This document shows positions 1 through 11,157 of a stretch of 64,000 nucleotides of DNA, in pieces. The translations under genes and the position numbers were made by a program. The notes under the pieces were generated by a model. The model did no database searches and was not told where the DNA came from. It saw only the letters and a program-made list of their open reading frames with translations. Source of the stretch: Diadophis punctatus similis (taxonomy: Eukaryota; Chordata; Lepidosauria; Squamata; Dipsadidae); the NCBI GenBank assembly GCA_023053685.1, contig JALIGW010000003.1, positions 138,939,126-139,003,125 on the forward strand, given 5' to 3'. Position 1 is the first letter of the stretch; each line of letters begins with the position of its first letter.

Positions 1-92
1 CTTCTATGACTTGTGGACTTCAACTCCCAGAATTCCTGAGCCAATCATGCTGGCACAGGAATTCTGGGAGTTGAAGTCCACGAGTCATAGAA
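1..92. repeat. Fold-back MITE (hAT-like family)
   Basis: The first 92 bases form an imperfect hairpin. The left arm (CTTCTATGACTTGTGGACTT at the start) is mirrored by a right arm ending in AGTCATAGAAG, with a loop near AGCCAATCATGCTGGCA. The core GTGGACTTCAACTCCCAG is shared with the hAT MITE at 10176-10310 and the half element near 3492. The outer ends differ from that element, so this is a variant or a separate subfamily. It starts at the window edge, so the left boundary and target duplication cannot be tested. Confidence 0.7.
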
Positions 93-197
93 GAGCATAG
101 CAGAGGAGGAAGTAGTCAGTCACAAGCACCGGCAGCAGAGCAAGCTTCAGAGAAGGGACGTCTTGGGAAACCTGCGCTTGGTGAGTTTCTTTTAATT

Positions 198-1100
198 CAG
201 TTGCTTTGCCTTTCTCCACGCATGGTGCGGAAGGGCTAGGAGGGGAGCCCGGGTGGGGGAGAAGAGAGCGTGGAATGCAGGGATCCATCCTCCCCAATCC
301 TGATCAAGCTGTCCTCGGAGGCCAGCTGCCAGGGGCGCAATCTGTGTGGTTCTCCGGCCAGGAAACTTTGTAATGGGAAGAGTAGAGGGGGGGGGAACCT
401 CTCCAGCTGCGAAGCCCGCACTGGACATCAGGAGCCGAAGCAGCCTTCCAAAAGCAAGGTTTTTGGAATCAGGGAGGAAAGTTTGGACGAGGCTAGGAGT
501 GGGCGCGTCTTCCAAAGCCCTTTGAGTTCCATTTCACTGATTGCTCTCGTGAGAACTCTGCTACTGCCAAGGCTGCCTGTGAGATGGAAGGGTTTGTCCA
601 GGTGCATGTGGTGCAAGGTGTGGGGTAAACCAGCTGCGGTGATGCTTTGCCATTGTTGCAATTCCGATTTCTGTGATCGGGACGCAGGGTGCGTTACAGC
701 GCTAGCATCGTGCCAGGCAAACGTCTCCTGCTTTACCTGCTTTCAGTGATTCGGTGAGAACCACAACCTCGCGCCCTGTGTCCCGATACCAGAAATTAGA
801 ATTGCAACAAATGGCTTTCCTCCAGGATTTCAAAAACCTTGCTTTTAGAAGGCTGCTTCGGCTCCTGTCTCCCAGTGCGGGCTTCACAGCTGGAGGGGTT
901 TTCCCCCCCTACTCTTCCCATTACGAAGTTTCCTGGCCGGAGAACCACGCAGATCGTGCCCCTGGCAGCTAGCCTGTGAGGACTGGTTGATCAGGATTGG
1001 GGAGGACGGATCCCCCCATTCCATGCTCTCTTCCCCAACCCAGGGCTCCTCTCCGAGCCCTTCCCCACCACGTGCAGAGAAAGGTGAAGCAGCTGGTGGC
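198..1100. repeat. Long GC-rich inverted duplication
   Basis: Two arms of about 280 bases (about 198-480 and about 815-1100) are imperfect reverse complements. Both contain the motifs read as GGGATCCATCCTCCCCAATC, GTTCTCCGGCCAGGAAACTT and AAAAGCAAGGTTTTTG. A shorter inner pair (about 649-692 and 768-813, TTGCAATTC...TTTCTG.GATCGGGAC) is also inverted, so the structure can fold twice. Open frames here on both strands mirror each other and are not counted as genes. I do not recognise the family. It could be a non-autonomous fold-back transposon or an inverted duplication beside the LYRM4-like exon. Confidence 0.65.
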
Positions 1101-1454
1101 AGGGGAGGGGGGAAGGCACGGGGTGGGGGGTTCCTCCATGTTGCAGGCGGCTCCGCTCAACCTGCTGGTGCCGGCGGCTTCCCCATCCAGATGAAGCACG
1201 ATCTTCAACCAGGCATGTGGAAGCCAAAAAAGTGCATTGTGTTTCAGGTGGCAGGCAGTTCCAGCTGGTGCCGCCACCCAAAAATGCTTTCCTATCCCGG
1301 TTCCCCGTTGCACATTGCAGAGCTGCACGCCCTCCTCCTCCTCCTCCTCCTCCTCCGCAAACTCACTTTCCCTTTCCTCCTGGCCAGAAGCAGAAGCCGA
1401 CTGCCTGGGTTGTCTGGAGAAGGGGCAGGCAAAGCCCAGCAAGGTGTTTATGAG

Positions 1455-1540
1455 ATGGCAGCGTCCAGGAGGACTGAAGTGCTGCCTCTCTATCAGACCT
1501 TGCTGCGAGAAAGCCAGGCTTTCAATGCCTACATCTATAG
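1455..1540 (+). CDS. LYRM4: LYRM4 (ISD11)-like first coding exon, orphan
   Basis: From the ATG the sequence encodes 28 residues plus two bases, beginning MAASRRTEVL and ending RESQAFNAYIY, followed by the donor AG|GTAGG. This closely resembles the N terminus of LYRM4/ISD11, the LYR-motif subunit of the mitochondrial NFS1 cysteine desulfurase complex for iron-sulfur cluster assembly. Length and phase (28 codons plus AG) match the vertebrate first exon as I recall it. The region upstream is GC-rich, as expected for a housekeeping 5' end. Odd points: the hallmark LYR tripeptide reads LYQ here, and no following exon was found in the next 13 kb. It may be the true 5' end of a gene with a long intron, a duplicated exon, or a decaying copy. 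In human, LYRM4 lies several Mb from RANBP9 on 6p. Confidence 0.55.
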
Positions 1541-3083
1541 GTAGGAAGCATTCGGTGCCAAGTCTTTCTTCTTCCCCCATGAAAATCATACCCCACCCCA
1601 CCCCACCCACTCCAGTTAAATGCCCATCGGGTGATAGGGTTTGTTTTAAATGGATAAAAAGATCTGTGCTGCTCGTTATCAAAATCCGAGTGGAAGTGAG
1701 GATGCCGCTGATCCTGATGCTGGTAGGCAGAGGCAGAATTGTCCTACGGGAGTGGGGCAGCATACAAAAATGACCAAAAAAATAAATAAATAATAAATGG
1801 CGGATCTGAACTTGTCTGCGAAAAAATTTGGCGGATGGTATGCTTAAGGTTGGCCACCACTGGATTAATAGATTGATTTGAAATATTTATATACCATTTC
1901 TAGGGTTGCCTTCTTGAAATTTCCTATTTGAATAATTTTAGTGGAAACTAAATATAATCAGTAAAGACCCAAGAAAACAAATGGGAATTAAAGTTATCAG
2001 GTTTTCTATCACAGCATAAAATTTATTGGGCTATAATTCTATGTGGAATCAGTGCTTTAAATAATAAATTATTAAGGATAACTTTATTGCCCCTCAAATT
2101 TTGTACTACTATGAGAAAATCATACTGCTGCTGTTTTCTTTTCTTTGGGCAAAATATAGTCTCAGTGTAGCAATACATTTTAAAATAGGTATTCTTTATA
2201 TTATTATTTTCATTTTAGGATCAATATGCATGAAATTGGAAGCTAACAATGTTTTATGCAGAAATCCATTCTATTTATTAAATTTATACTTCTCTTTTCA
2301 ATCCAGTCCTGTCCAGTGTATAGATTAAATTCAGGACAAAGCTATTTATGTTAGAAAATTCTAAAAGCTCTCATTTTTAGAGAGCATCAGGTGGGAAAAT
2401 ACATATTTAATAGAAAATGATTTAACTTACAGTTAGATAGATAGGAGATGAGATGGGGGGGGGGGTCCTTCATAAATTGTACTAGTGGCTCTTGGCCTAA
2501 CTGAAATTTCTCTCGGAAAACTTCAGGATAAGAACGAAAGAAATATGTATTTGATTACTATAAATCTGGCCGCATTTATGGAAGTTTTTTTCAGAAAGCT
2601 CCCCATTTTAGCAATGGACTTTCCAGGTTTGAACATGTGTTTAAAATTTCTCCAATGAGGCAAAAAAATTGGAGCTAGTTCCAATGACTGTATTGTACAT
2701 TTCTTTCATATTACCACAAGAGATGAGATTCTGTGTGTCCCATTGCATTAAACAGGAAAAGAAACTCCTGGGACATTTTTTTCTTCAATAATATAACTTC
2801 GCTGAAAAACCATATGGGTACAGAAGTAGAAAAGCCAGTTCTGACATTTTCGCTTCCCAGTCAATGTTTAGGTCTGTCTCATGCTTCCAGGCGGCACACT
2901 TGTTTTCCAGAGTTCCCTCCCGAACCTCCCTTCCAATGCCTTCCCTCACCCCTCCCGTTACTGTTGTCTGGTTGCAAGCAGGGCTGCCTAGCAAAGTCAA
3001 CCATGACATTATGTATATTTCAGCAGGAATTGGTAAAATCCTTATTGAAGTGGAATTCTAGCCATACTAAAATACCAATCCTA
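1541..3083. other. Intergenic or intronic, AT-rich, no gene seen
   Basis: If the LYRM4-like exon is real, this is the start of its first intron. An A-rich tract with AAATAAATAAATAATAAATGG lies near 1778-1800. The rest is AT-rich with no convincing coding pattern. Short open frames such as 2101-2328 have no recognisable motifs. Confidence 0.5.
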
Positions 3084-4010
3084 CCGTATTTTTGGAGTAT
3101 AAGACGCACCTTTTTACCCCCCAAAAGAGGGTGAAAACTTGGGTGCGTCTTATACATCGAATGTAGCCCCACCCACCCCCACCCTTTGGCCTCTGTCTTC
3201 CAGCAATTTACCTATTTGCAGCAAACAGGGAAGAGCCTATAAAGCCAAGCAAGTCCTTAGCAGCTTCCCGACCTACAGCTGATTTGCTACATGCTAAAAT
3301 GAAACTGAAACTAGCAAAGAGGGAAATAGCTGGGAGAGACACGCAGATTTTTATTTTCTGCTGAACTGGATGCAAGTGGGTAAGTGAATAACTATAAATG
3401 TCTGTGGAATGTTCAAATTATTAGACTTATTTTTTAAAGACTGGTTTATTATTTGCTTTGCTGACTGCTTTATTATTTACTTTGCTGGCTGTGGAATTCT
3501 GGGAGCTGAAGTCCACAAGTCTTAAAGTTGCCAAGGTTGGAGACCCCAGTTCTAGACAACTTAACAAAATAAAGAAGCTTTTTAAAATAAATGCTTGCTC
3601 TGAAGAGGCCCAGTGCTATTGTATCTTCTTTTAAATAATAGAGACTAATGTATACTTCCAGAAATTTTAATTAATTTTAACAGCTCTGTACAAGTATAGT
3701 CTGAAATATAACAGTGTCCTGTTTAGTATTAGAGTTAAATCCTAACTTACCTTGGAGTAGATTTATTTAAATAATTGGGAGGAGTTAGTGTGACTACATT
3801 TAAGAAAACTTTTTGGCATAATGTACATTTCTCCAATTCTTTGCTATTTCTATGGGTCAGGCACACATGCACAGAAATACACAGCAAACAGTGTATATCA
3901 TCTGTGCTGTTTGCTGTTTGCTGTTTGGCAAATTGCTTGGAGGCAGAGGCCTTTTTTCCTTGTTTTCCTCCCCCAAAACTAAGGTGCGTCTTAAACTCCA
4001 AAAATTACGG
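3084..4010. mobile_element. Tc1/mariner-like non-autonomous element
   Basis: Terminal inverted repeats of about 30 bases face each other: CCGTATTTTTGGAGTATAAG... at the left, and on the reverse strand CCGTAATTTTTGGAGTTTAA... at the right. Both continue into GACGCACCTT. TA dinucleotides flank both ends (3082-3083 and 4011-4012), as expected for a Tc1/mariner target duplication. The 927-base interior has no transposase frame and includes a hAT fragment near 3492-3548. Confidence 0.7.
3492..3548. mobile_element. Half of a hAT MITE
   Basis: The sequence GAATTCTGGGAGCTGAAGTC continuing to CCAAGGTTGGAGACCCC matches the right half of the complete MITE at 10176-10310. It lies inside the Tc1/mariner-like element 3084-4010. 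The left half is missing. Confidence 0.6.
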
Positions 4011-4847
4011 TAGTTTCACCAAAGAAGTCTCAAGATAAAATAAGTTTATTTATAAGAACCTAAACTCACTGGATCAGTACAACTACAATATTTTATGTGC
4101 TTTCCAGCAATTACCTCCAACAATCATCGAGATCAGATTCACAGATTTGATAACCACATGAATGCAAAGACCTCTGTGGTTGAAATCAGCTGATGGATAT
4201 GTTTGATTGTGTTTCATTTCATAGCAATTGTTAAGGGAGAAGTATAAATCTGCCCGAGGTGAGCGAAAGAAAAGCCTCACTCTAAAGGTACTTGATTTTT
4301 TTTCTTGTCTCTGTACTCTTAGCAACTTCACGATAATGAGTCTGGGCATATTGCCAATTTAAGTCTTCATCTTTGAGTTTCAATGCTTGGTTTGAAATTG
4401 TTCTGTATATTTACTTGTAATAACAGAGATGAACTACAATACTATCTCACTGAGAAGTCATGCAATTCTTTATTTCTTGGGGGGAGAAGTAAGGTTCTTT
4501 TCAGTTTTATAAGAATTAAACAACCTGTGTGCCATTGGGTTATTGTTTCAGAGATATCTTTTTACCTAAACACAGACATAGAATGACTACAGCTGGGCAA
4601 AAAAGCATTGAGTGGGAATGACTTTTGACTTCCTGCTGGCATTCCCATTGAATTTTCTTACAGCAAGCTGGCAGGGAACAGTAGATGGAAGCAACATTCT
4701 CCCTTCCTTCCCCACTGTTTTCTCCCTCCTCCTCCCTTCCTTCTCTCCCTTCCCCTTCCTTTATTTTGCTTGTGGGTATCTTACCATAAGAGAATCAGGT
4801 GGAAAGCTTGGAAGTTGCAAGTACAATGCTAACAGGCAGGTAAGAGG

Positions 4848-5142
4848 CAGAGGTGGGATTCAGCAGATTCTGACCAGTTCTGGGGAACTGGTAGCGGAAA
4901 TTTTGAGTAGTTCGGAGAACCGGTAAATACCACCTCTGACTGGCCCCGCCCCCATCTATTATCTGCCTCCTGAGTCCCAGCTGATAGGGAGGAAATGGGG
5001 ATTTTGCAGTATCCTTTCTCTGGAGTGGGGTAGGAATGGCGATTTTACAGTATCCTTCCCCTGCCATGCCCACCAAGCCACACCATGCCCACCAAGCCAC
5101 GCCCACAGAACCAGTAGTAAAAAATTTTGAATCCCACCACTG
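4848..5142. mobile_element. hAT-like non-autonomous element
   Basis: The left end CAGAGGTGGGATTCAGCAG pairs with a right end that reads CAGTGGTGGGATTCA on the reverse strand, a hAT-type terminus. The interior repeats GCCCACCAAGCCAC-like units. Flanking octamers (GTAAGAGG and AAGGGGTA) do not match well, so the target duplication has decayed. Confidence 0.6.
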
Positions 5143-5850
5143 AAGGGGTACACAAGAAATTCCATATATGTCAGGGATGGCACAGGTTGGGAAAGAGCAA
5201 CGGGGGGGGGGAGTGGTCTAGGCTGGGAGTGTGGGGGGGATTTCTTCCTCCCTGTTCCTTCCCAGCATACAGGTAAGTGGCTGCTGCTGGGTGAGGAAAG
5301 GAGCAAGGTGTTGCGAGAATGGCTGGGAAACTGTCATGAAACATTCAAAACAAGCATCAAATGACTGCAACAGCAGCCCAGCAGAGCTGAAGCAGCAGCA
5401 GTACTGAAGCAGCCACAACCTTCTCACATTTCATTCCCTCAGGAGTCATGAGTTCCAGATTTTAGACATATTTTGTAAGTTAGCCCATTTGAGGTACTTT
5501 GGTTCAAAAATTGTTGCCCTATGATGCACCATTTTGCCCATTTAGATGTTCTAGGAATAAGACTTTTGGTAGTTTATAGATGTCGTTTTTTGTTACTGGT
5601 ATTTTAATTTCTTAATTTCTTATAATCACTTTTTTTTGGTTAAGTATAGATTCTCTGCATATGCAATATATTGCTATTTGAATATTGATTTGAGTTCCTA
5701 TGAAGGTCCTACATCTGTAAATAGTATTAGAAAATATGATAAATATTTAAATACTATGACGTTTATTACTAGATATTTGTGAAATGATGCAGATTATACA
5801 ATCAATAGCTATTGGGAAAACATTGATAAGTGGGCCAAAATAAAATTAAT
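5143..5850. other. Intergenic, no gene seen
   Basis: Contains a G run near 5202-5211 and CAGCAG-rich sequence near 5380-5410, then AT-rich DNA leading into the L1 relic. No supported gene. Confidence 0.5.
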
Positions 5851-6330
5851 GGATGAAGTTAATATAAAAAGAGCTTTGAGAACCAAAAAACAAAATTTAA
5901 TTTTAGCATATTTAAAATATGTTAAGGACAGATACTTCTTATCTACAGGAGACTCATTTAGTGAAATAGGATAAACCTTTATTAGTAAGTATAGAATGAA
6001 TATAAATATTAATCTAGAAATATTGTGTGGTACAAATTTACTTACAAATACTTCAGTGACAGCTAAATATGTGGCTATTTTGCTTCAAAAAGGATTACCA
6101 GTTGATGTGCAACAAATTATTGATGTAAGGAAGCAGGAACTGTAATAGCTTTGCTTAATATTTATGGACCTAATTTAGATTCTCCTATTATGTTCTGTCA
6201 ATGTTTTCAATACTTGAATGAGTGCATTTATGATCAAGTGGTCATAGGAGGAGATTTTAAAGACATTGGATCCTGACCTGGATAAAAATACACTGCTGGG
6301 GGTGGGGGAATCATTAGTGAAGGAAACTAT
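5850..6330 (+). mobile_element. L1 LINE relic, ORF2 endonuclease region
   Basis: Reading + with frameshifts and stops, the translation includes an STGDSF/SEIG stretch in place of the usual QETH motif. It then gives LLNIYGPNLDSP and QVVIGGDF followed by LDPDLDK. These match the order of apurinic endonuclease motifs in L1 ORF2 (NIYGPN, GGDFN, LDR). Several breaks make it non-functional. Confidence 0.6.
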
Positions 6331-7500
6331 TAAGACCTACAGTACATGGAAGAAATAGCTCTCTGCATGCCAGTAAAGAAACTTTGTCATACATCTCTAG
6401 TCTACTTTGGTTACTTAAAAAGTGATCTATTTTTTATCACAACAGCCTGGCATAATCAATAAAATACAAAGACTAAGATTTGGGGGAGAAAGGGTTCTCT
6501 TTGTCATCAGGCCGAAGAATTTTTCTTTACTGGTATGCAAAGAGAGCAATCTGTGGGTTCCCAGCCAAAAAAATACCAAGAGTCCCAAGTATTCCAAGAA
6601 CAAAGAATTATATAGATGTGGAAATTATACAGATTATCCAGATGTTGTGAATAATTTGTAACATGATAGATGAAGGAACATCTTCAGATAAAATAGGGAG
6701 ATGGAGTTCAACCTGGGAACACTGGTGCCTTTGCTTCACTGTAGAAGGGTTCCTGCTTACATTTGTATACCGTCTATACAATTGTATAAATATCCCTTAG
6801 ATTGCTGCATTTTGTCATGTCAATGGGATGACCTTTACACTTCTACCAGGAAATGCCAAATCTGAGGTCTGCTGTCTACTATCGCTCAAGCCCAGAGCTT
6901 AATTTGAAACAAAAACACCTAACCCCTTGCAGGAAATAGCAAGAAGTTCAACAAAGTTCAATCCTAGTTTCCGTTTAGATGCTAGTAAATCTAAATTCAG
7001 TATACACAAGTGATAGTCTCAGGCTTTGCAAAATCAGTATTTACTACATTTGCCTTATTGGCCACATCAAGTTTTAAATCACTTCCATAACATTACTGAA
7101 ATATCTCTTTCCAGTTAACTTCTTAAATTTTCTGTGGGGTTATATTGTACTTTTTTATCTTGCAAATTCTGTTGGATGGAAAAAGCTGAGACCAACCATG
7201 TTAAACCATGAACTTTATAGCTTTACATCTTGCGGCATTTCTTCTTTCACAAGTTAAATCCCAAACAAATAATAGTTTGTTGAAGAAATCATGGTGATCA
7301 GGTTCACAGATATAGATTTGGCATGCAAATTACTATCAGCCAAAAGCAGAAAAAAGCCAGTATCAAGTAGTGTTAGATGCAAACCAAGCTTACATGTCTG
7401 AAGTTGATTAGTACTAATTTTTAGTACTAACTGAACTTGATTAGTACTAATTTATGCAGTATACATGTAAGCATACTTGTGCTCTTCATGAGACTTTTTT
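6330..7500. other. Intergenic, no gene seen
   Basis: Unremarkable AT-rich DNA. The open frame 6422-6661 is basic and low complexity with no recognisable domain. A short repeated segment, TTGATTAGTACTAATTT, occurs around 7404-7455. Confidence 0.5.
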
Positions 7501-7940
7501 TTTCTTCTGTTCAATTGTATTCGATTCTCAGAGACTGCAGTTTTCTTGGCAGAAGTGGTTTATTGAAAGAGCCGTGGTGGCGCAGTGGTTAGAGTGCAGT
7601 ATTGCAGGCTAACTCACTGCTCAGTGCCAGGAGTTCGATTCTGACCTGCTCGAGGTTGACTCAGCCTTCCATTCTTCTGAGGTGGGTAAAATGAGGACCC
7701 AGATTGTTGGGGGCAATATGCCGACATTTGTAAACTGCTTAGAGAGGGCTGTGAAGCACTGAAGCGGTATATAAGTCTTAAGTGCTATTGCTATTGCTGC
7801 TATTGCCTCCTTCCTAGGGCTGCAAGAAAGTGACTAGCCCAAGGTCATTTGGCTGGCTTTGTGCCTAAGGCAGAACTAGAACTCATGGTCACCCAGTTTC
7901 ATGCCTGATGCTTTCACCATTACACCAAACTGGTTCCCAT
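7500..7940 (-). mobile_element. CORE/MIR-like SINE, antisense, split by another SINE
   Basis: The segments about 7500-7568 and 7804-7940 together read as a tRNA-derived SINE on the reverse strand. The head is near GTGTAATGGTGAAAGCATCAG and the body covers CAAAGCCAGCCAAATGACCT, then GCAGTCTCTGAGAATCG. A second antisense copy lies at 28600-28800. The Sauria-type SINE at 7569-7803 interrupts it. Confidence 0.55.
7569..7803 (+). mobile_element. Sauria-type tRNA-derived SINE
   Basis: It starts GAGCCGTGGTGGCGCAGTGG with a box A-like TGGCGCAGTGGTTAG and a box B-like GGAGTTCGATTCTG. It carries TCAGCCTTCCATTCTTCTGAGG-type body sequence and ends in the repeat TGCTATTGCTATTGC. This matches the squamate SINE mobilised by Bov-B-type LINE machinery (family knowledge). 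It appears nearly full length. Confidence 0.75.
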
Positions 7941-8847
7941 TCTTGAGACTTATTCTGTGGTAAATGTACAAAGGACTGCATTCTTGTTCCTAGGTACCAG
8001 TCTCCTACTAATAGGGTAGTGCACCGCAGAAGCTAAATTACAAAATTATTTTGTATCATATTCACATGCTGCATATTATTTAGAGGCTAAAGGAGCAGCA
8101 TCTGTTTTTGGACAAGGATAACCAGATTTCAGGAAAGTTGTCGCACTGTACTAGATCTAAATAAAAATAAAACCCTATGTTCAAAATAGCTTGTCTACGG
8201 TATACGTTTTAATGAATGATTGTCTAAACATAGTGGGCTACAATTAGATAGCAGGTAGATGGTATGAGATAAAATGCTGAATAAATAGAACAATATATGT
8301 GAACAGGACATACTTAACACAATTTAAAACCACTATATATTTTAAAATTTTGCATTGTAAGCTCTTCTCCAAAAAATTAATTTTGGAAATAAAAAATTTC
8401 CCTGTTAAACTGATTAGGGGTCGACTTTTTTAACAACAACAAAAAAAGCAAAGAAAGAAGGAACAAATAACACAAATAACAGAACAATATGTTTTTTATT
8501 AAGTTAATTGGCATCGTTTTTCTCTTTCCATGGCCTCACTGGTTTATTTTCCAGCCCTGAAATCTTTGGGATGACATGGAAGAATTAGGTCACTTGGCTC
8601 AAGAACACATTTATTGTTCAAGGCAAAACTGCTAGCTGACTTTTAAATGCACATTTATTATCCAATTGGCTTGGAAAGCAAAAACAGATTTCAAAGTCAG
8701 ATCCAAGAGTGGTAAATATTAAGCACGTATGGGCTTATTAAGTTCAGTTGTATGGTCCCATCTTGATCTGCAGCAAAATAACCATTCTTTACATGCAAAG
8801 GAAAGCAAATACAAAATATTTATTGCTTTACATAACTCATTGTTCTA
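7941..8847. other. Intergenic, no gene seen
   Basis: AT-rich sequence with no repeat family I can name and no coding signal. Confidence 0.45.
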
Positions 8848-9000
8848 CAGGTAGTCCTCGATTTACGGCCACAACTCAGCCCAAAATTTCTATTGCTAAG
8901 CATGACAGTTGTTAAGTGTGTTTTGCCCTAGTTTACATTCTTTTTTTGCCACAGTTGTTAAGCAAACCACTGCAGTTGTTAAGTGAATCATGTAGTGTGA
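8848..9000 (+). mobile_element. DNA-transposon-like repeat fragment
   Basis: It begins TA|CAGGTAGTCCTCGATTTACG and carries repeated AGTTGTTAAG(T/C) units at about 8909, 8946 and 8974. The left end resembles pogo/Tigger-type termini (CAGT.G.CCTCG). No matching right terminus is visible, so it is truncated or diverged. Confidence 0.45.
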
Positions 9001-10175
9001 ATGGCCCAGTAGTTATGGTAAAGGAGATACACAAACTACTTGCATACTAGTTACTTAGAGGGATACAGTATTTACGGAAATATAAATCTTTAACAGCAGT
9101 GCTAGTTGAACATTACACAATAGGGAAGAAAAAAATATTTCTTTTATTACCTAATTCCTGAGTTCTGGACAAGATCCAGACTCTGATCTAAACTACACTT
9201 ATTGAGGTAATTAGCACTTGGACAAATCACTTATTTCAATAAACTGCTCTGGACGACACTCAAAAATTGTGTGGCAGGAAGCCGAAGTATTTTAAAGTGC
9301 AAAAATAAAAAGAGGAAAGTATGTTACTAGGGCAAAACATTTCAAAACAACATATCTCAGAATAGCGTCTGCAGAATTAAAGTTTCCCTTTTTTAGTTAT
9401 GAGTCCGATCTCTGTGTGCACATAACCTTTTATTGCTGTCTCTTGTGGACATAAACAATTTCCTAAGAGAATAGCATTGCATTAAGTAATCTTTTCGTAG
9501 CTGTCCATCAAATTTATAAGGTGAAGGAAAAAAAATCTCTTCATTAGAGGCTATGAATGAAAATGTTTGCAATGTTCTTAAAGGGGACCCAAGTCTATCT
9601 AAAAATAAGTGGGAGGGGTGTTTTTTTTGTTCTGCATTACAGGAATATTCTCCTTAATACTCTTGCCTGACAAGACAATCTCTTCCATTCAGGCAGAAGG
9701 GTACCATTGCCTATACAATTTTAGAACAGCACTGACCCGTAACAAAATGTATCTAGAAAAATAGTTTTAATCTTGTCTGTAGATGCATCAGTGTAGTTTT
9801 TAATGGCATTTGCTTTATCCTGTTGACAGCACCTCGGCTCGTCATACTGTTACCTGCCATATATAGGCCCACTTGTAAAGATAAATTACAATTTCATTGG
9901 TAGCTACAGAAGTAGACCCATAAGAAAACAATTTTGAAATTGTTTCTTCCTTTGATCCCAAGTTGTAATTGCTGACAGTCTAATATAAGAGGCTGCTTGA
10001 ACAAATTAGGGCAATGAAAGACTAAGTGCTGCTGATTATATGGAATGCTGAAAACAACTCTCCTCACAATACTTGTTTTCTTAAATACAGTCTTTCTGGG
10101 ACGTTATTCTATTCTTCGATGCAAGGACTTTTAATGTTTATTTAAATGAAACAAAACCAATGCTTTGTTTTAAAG
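9001..10175. other. Intergenic, no gene seen
   Basis: AT-rich DNA with no supported coding, RNA or repeat feature. Confidence 0.45.
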
Positions 10176-10310
10176 CAGGGGTCCTCAAACCTGGCAACTT
10201 TAAGACTTGTGGACTTCAACTCCCAGAATTCTCCAGCCAGTTATGCTGGCTGGAGATTTCTGGGAGTTGAAGTCCACAAGTCTTAAATTTGCCAAGTTTG
10301 AAGACCTCTG
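10176..10310. mobile_element. hAT MITE with perfect 8-bp target duplication
   Basis: A 135-base near-perfect hairpin. The left end CAGGGGTCCTCAAACCTGGC pairs with a right end reading CAGAGGTCTTCAAACTTGGC on the reverse strand. TTTTAAAG is duplicated at 10168-10175 and 10311-10318, an 8-bp duplication with TA at positions 4-5 as in Buster-type hATs. No coding capacity. Confidence 0.85.
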
Positions 10311-11039
10311 TTTTAAAGAAATGTTTAATGTGAAATATTAAGAGTTTCATTATTTATCTGATGTTCTAATATCCTGATTTTGTCCCTCTGGAATTCAAGA
10401 TGGCATTCTTTCCTTCGTTCCTTTGTATTTGGTGTAAGTACTTCACAAGGGATAAGACAGCTGTTAACATGGAGGCAGACATTGGTTTGCACATGAAACC
10501 TAGTTATATATCTTGACCCAGGCTGAACAGGAGGTGTGATAGAGATTGTATCCCGGTGTCTACTGACTGTTGGGATGTAGATTGGGAAGAACAAACTCAG
10601 CTTTAATCTAAGCAGGACAAAGAAGCTGTGGATACAGAAATGTTCTGATTTCAAGGATATTCAACCTATAGTTCTCTATGAGGTTGCACTCTTTCTTGCA
10701 GAAATAGTTTGTAATCTAGGAGTCCTCTTGATTCACAGAACAAGTGGCAGCTGCCGATAAGGATGTTTTTGCAGTTATCTTGTGCTGGTTACCACCATTC
10801 CTGGAACATCCCTGACCTTGTAACATCCACTCATGTCTTAAACATCTCTGTTTGGATTAGTATAATTCACTAAGGAGGTTTTGCATTTGGAGACAACTTT
10901 AAACTTCCAAGTGGTCCTGAATGCATCTGGCTCCAGTAGTGATGGAGTATGAAAGCTACCCCATGTACAGTAACAGTCTGCTCCATTGCATGATTATTTT
11001 ACACTGATTATTAATGTGCTTTCAGGTGTAGTAAGAAGA

Positions 11040-11157
11040 CACCAGTTGTCACCTTTAAAGCTCTACATTGGTTTCTTGTATTTTCTTTGCTGTATGCCGC
11101 CCTGAGTCCCTCGGGAGTAGGGCGGCATATAAGAAAACCTAAATAAATAAATAAATA
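11040..11157 (+). mobile_element. L2/CR1-type LINE 3' end
   Basis: CACCTTTAAAGCTCTACATTGG is followed by ATGCCGCCCTGAGTCCCTCG, AGTAGGGCGGCATA and an AAATAAATAAATAAATA tail. The same tail module appears at 22955-23010 and, inverted, at 23150-23210, 26020-26070 and 57355-57405. This is a 5'-truncated insertion. Confidence 0.65.

Noticed and set aside
969..1773. 264-codon frame on the - strand and 159- to 185-codon + frames in the first 1.8 kb
   Set aside because: Low-complexity composition across an inverted duplication and a CTC repeat. Only the short LYRM4-like exon has family resemblance.
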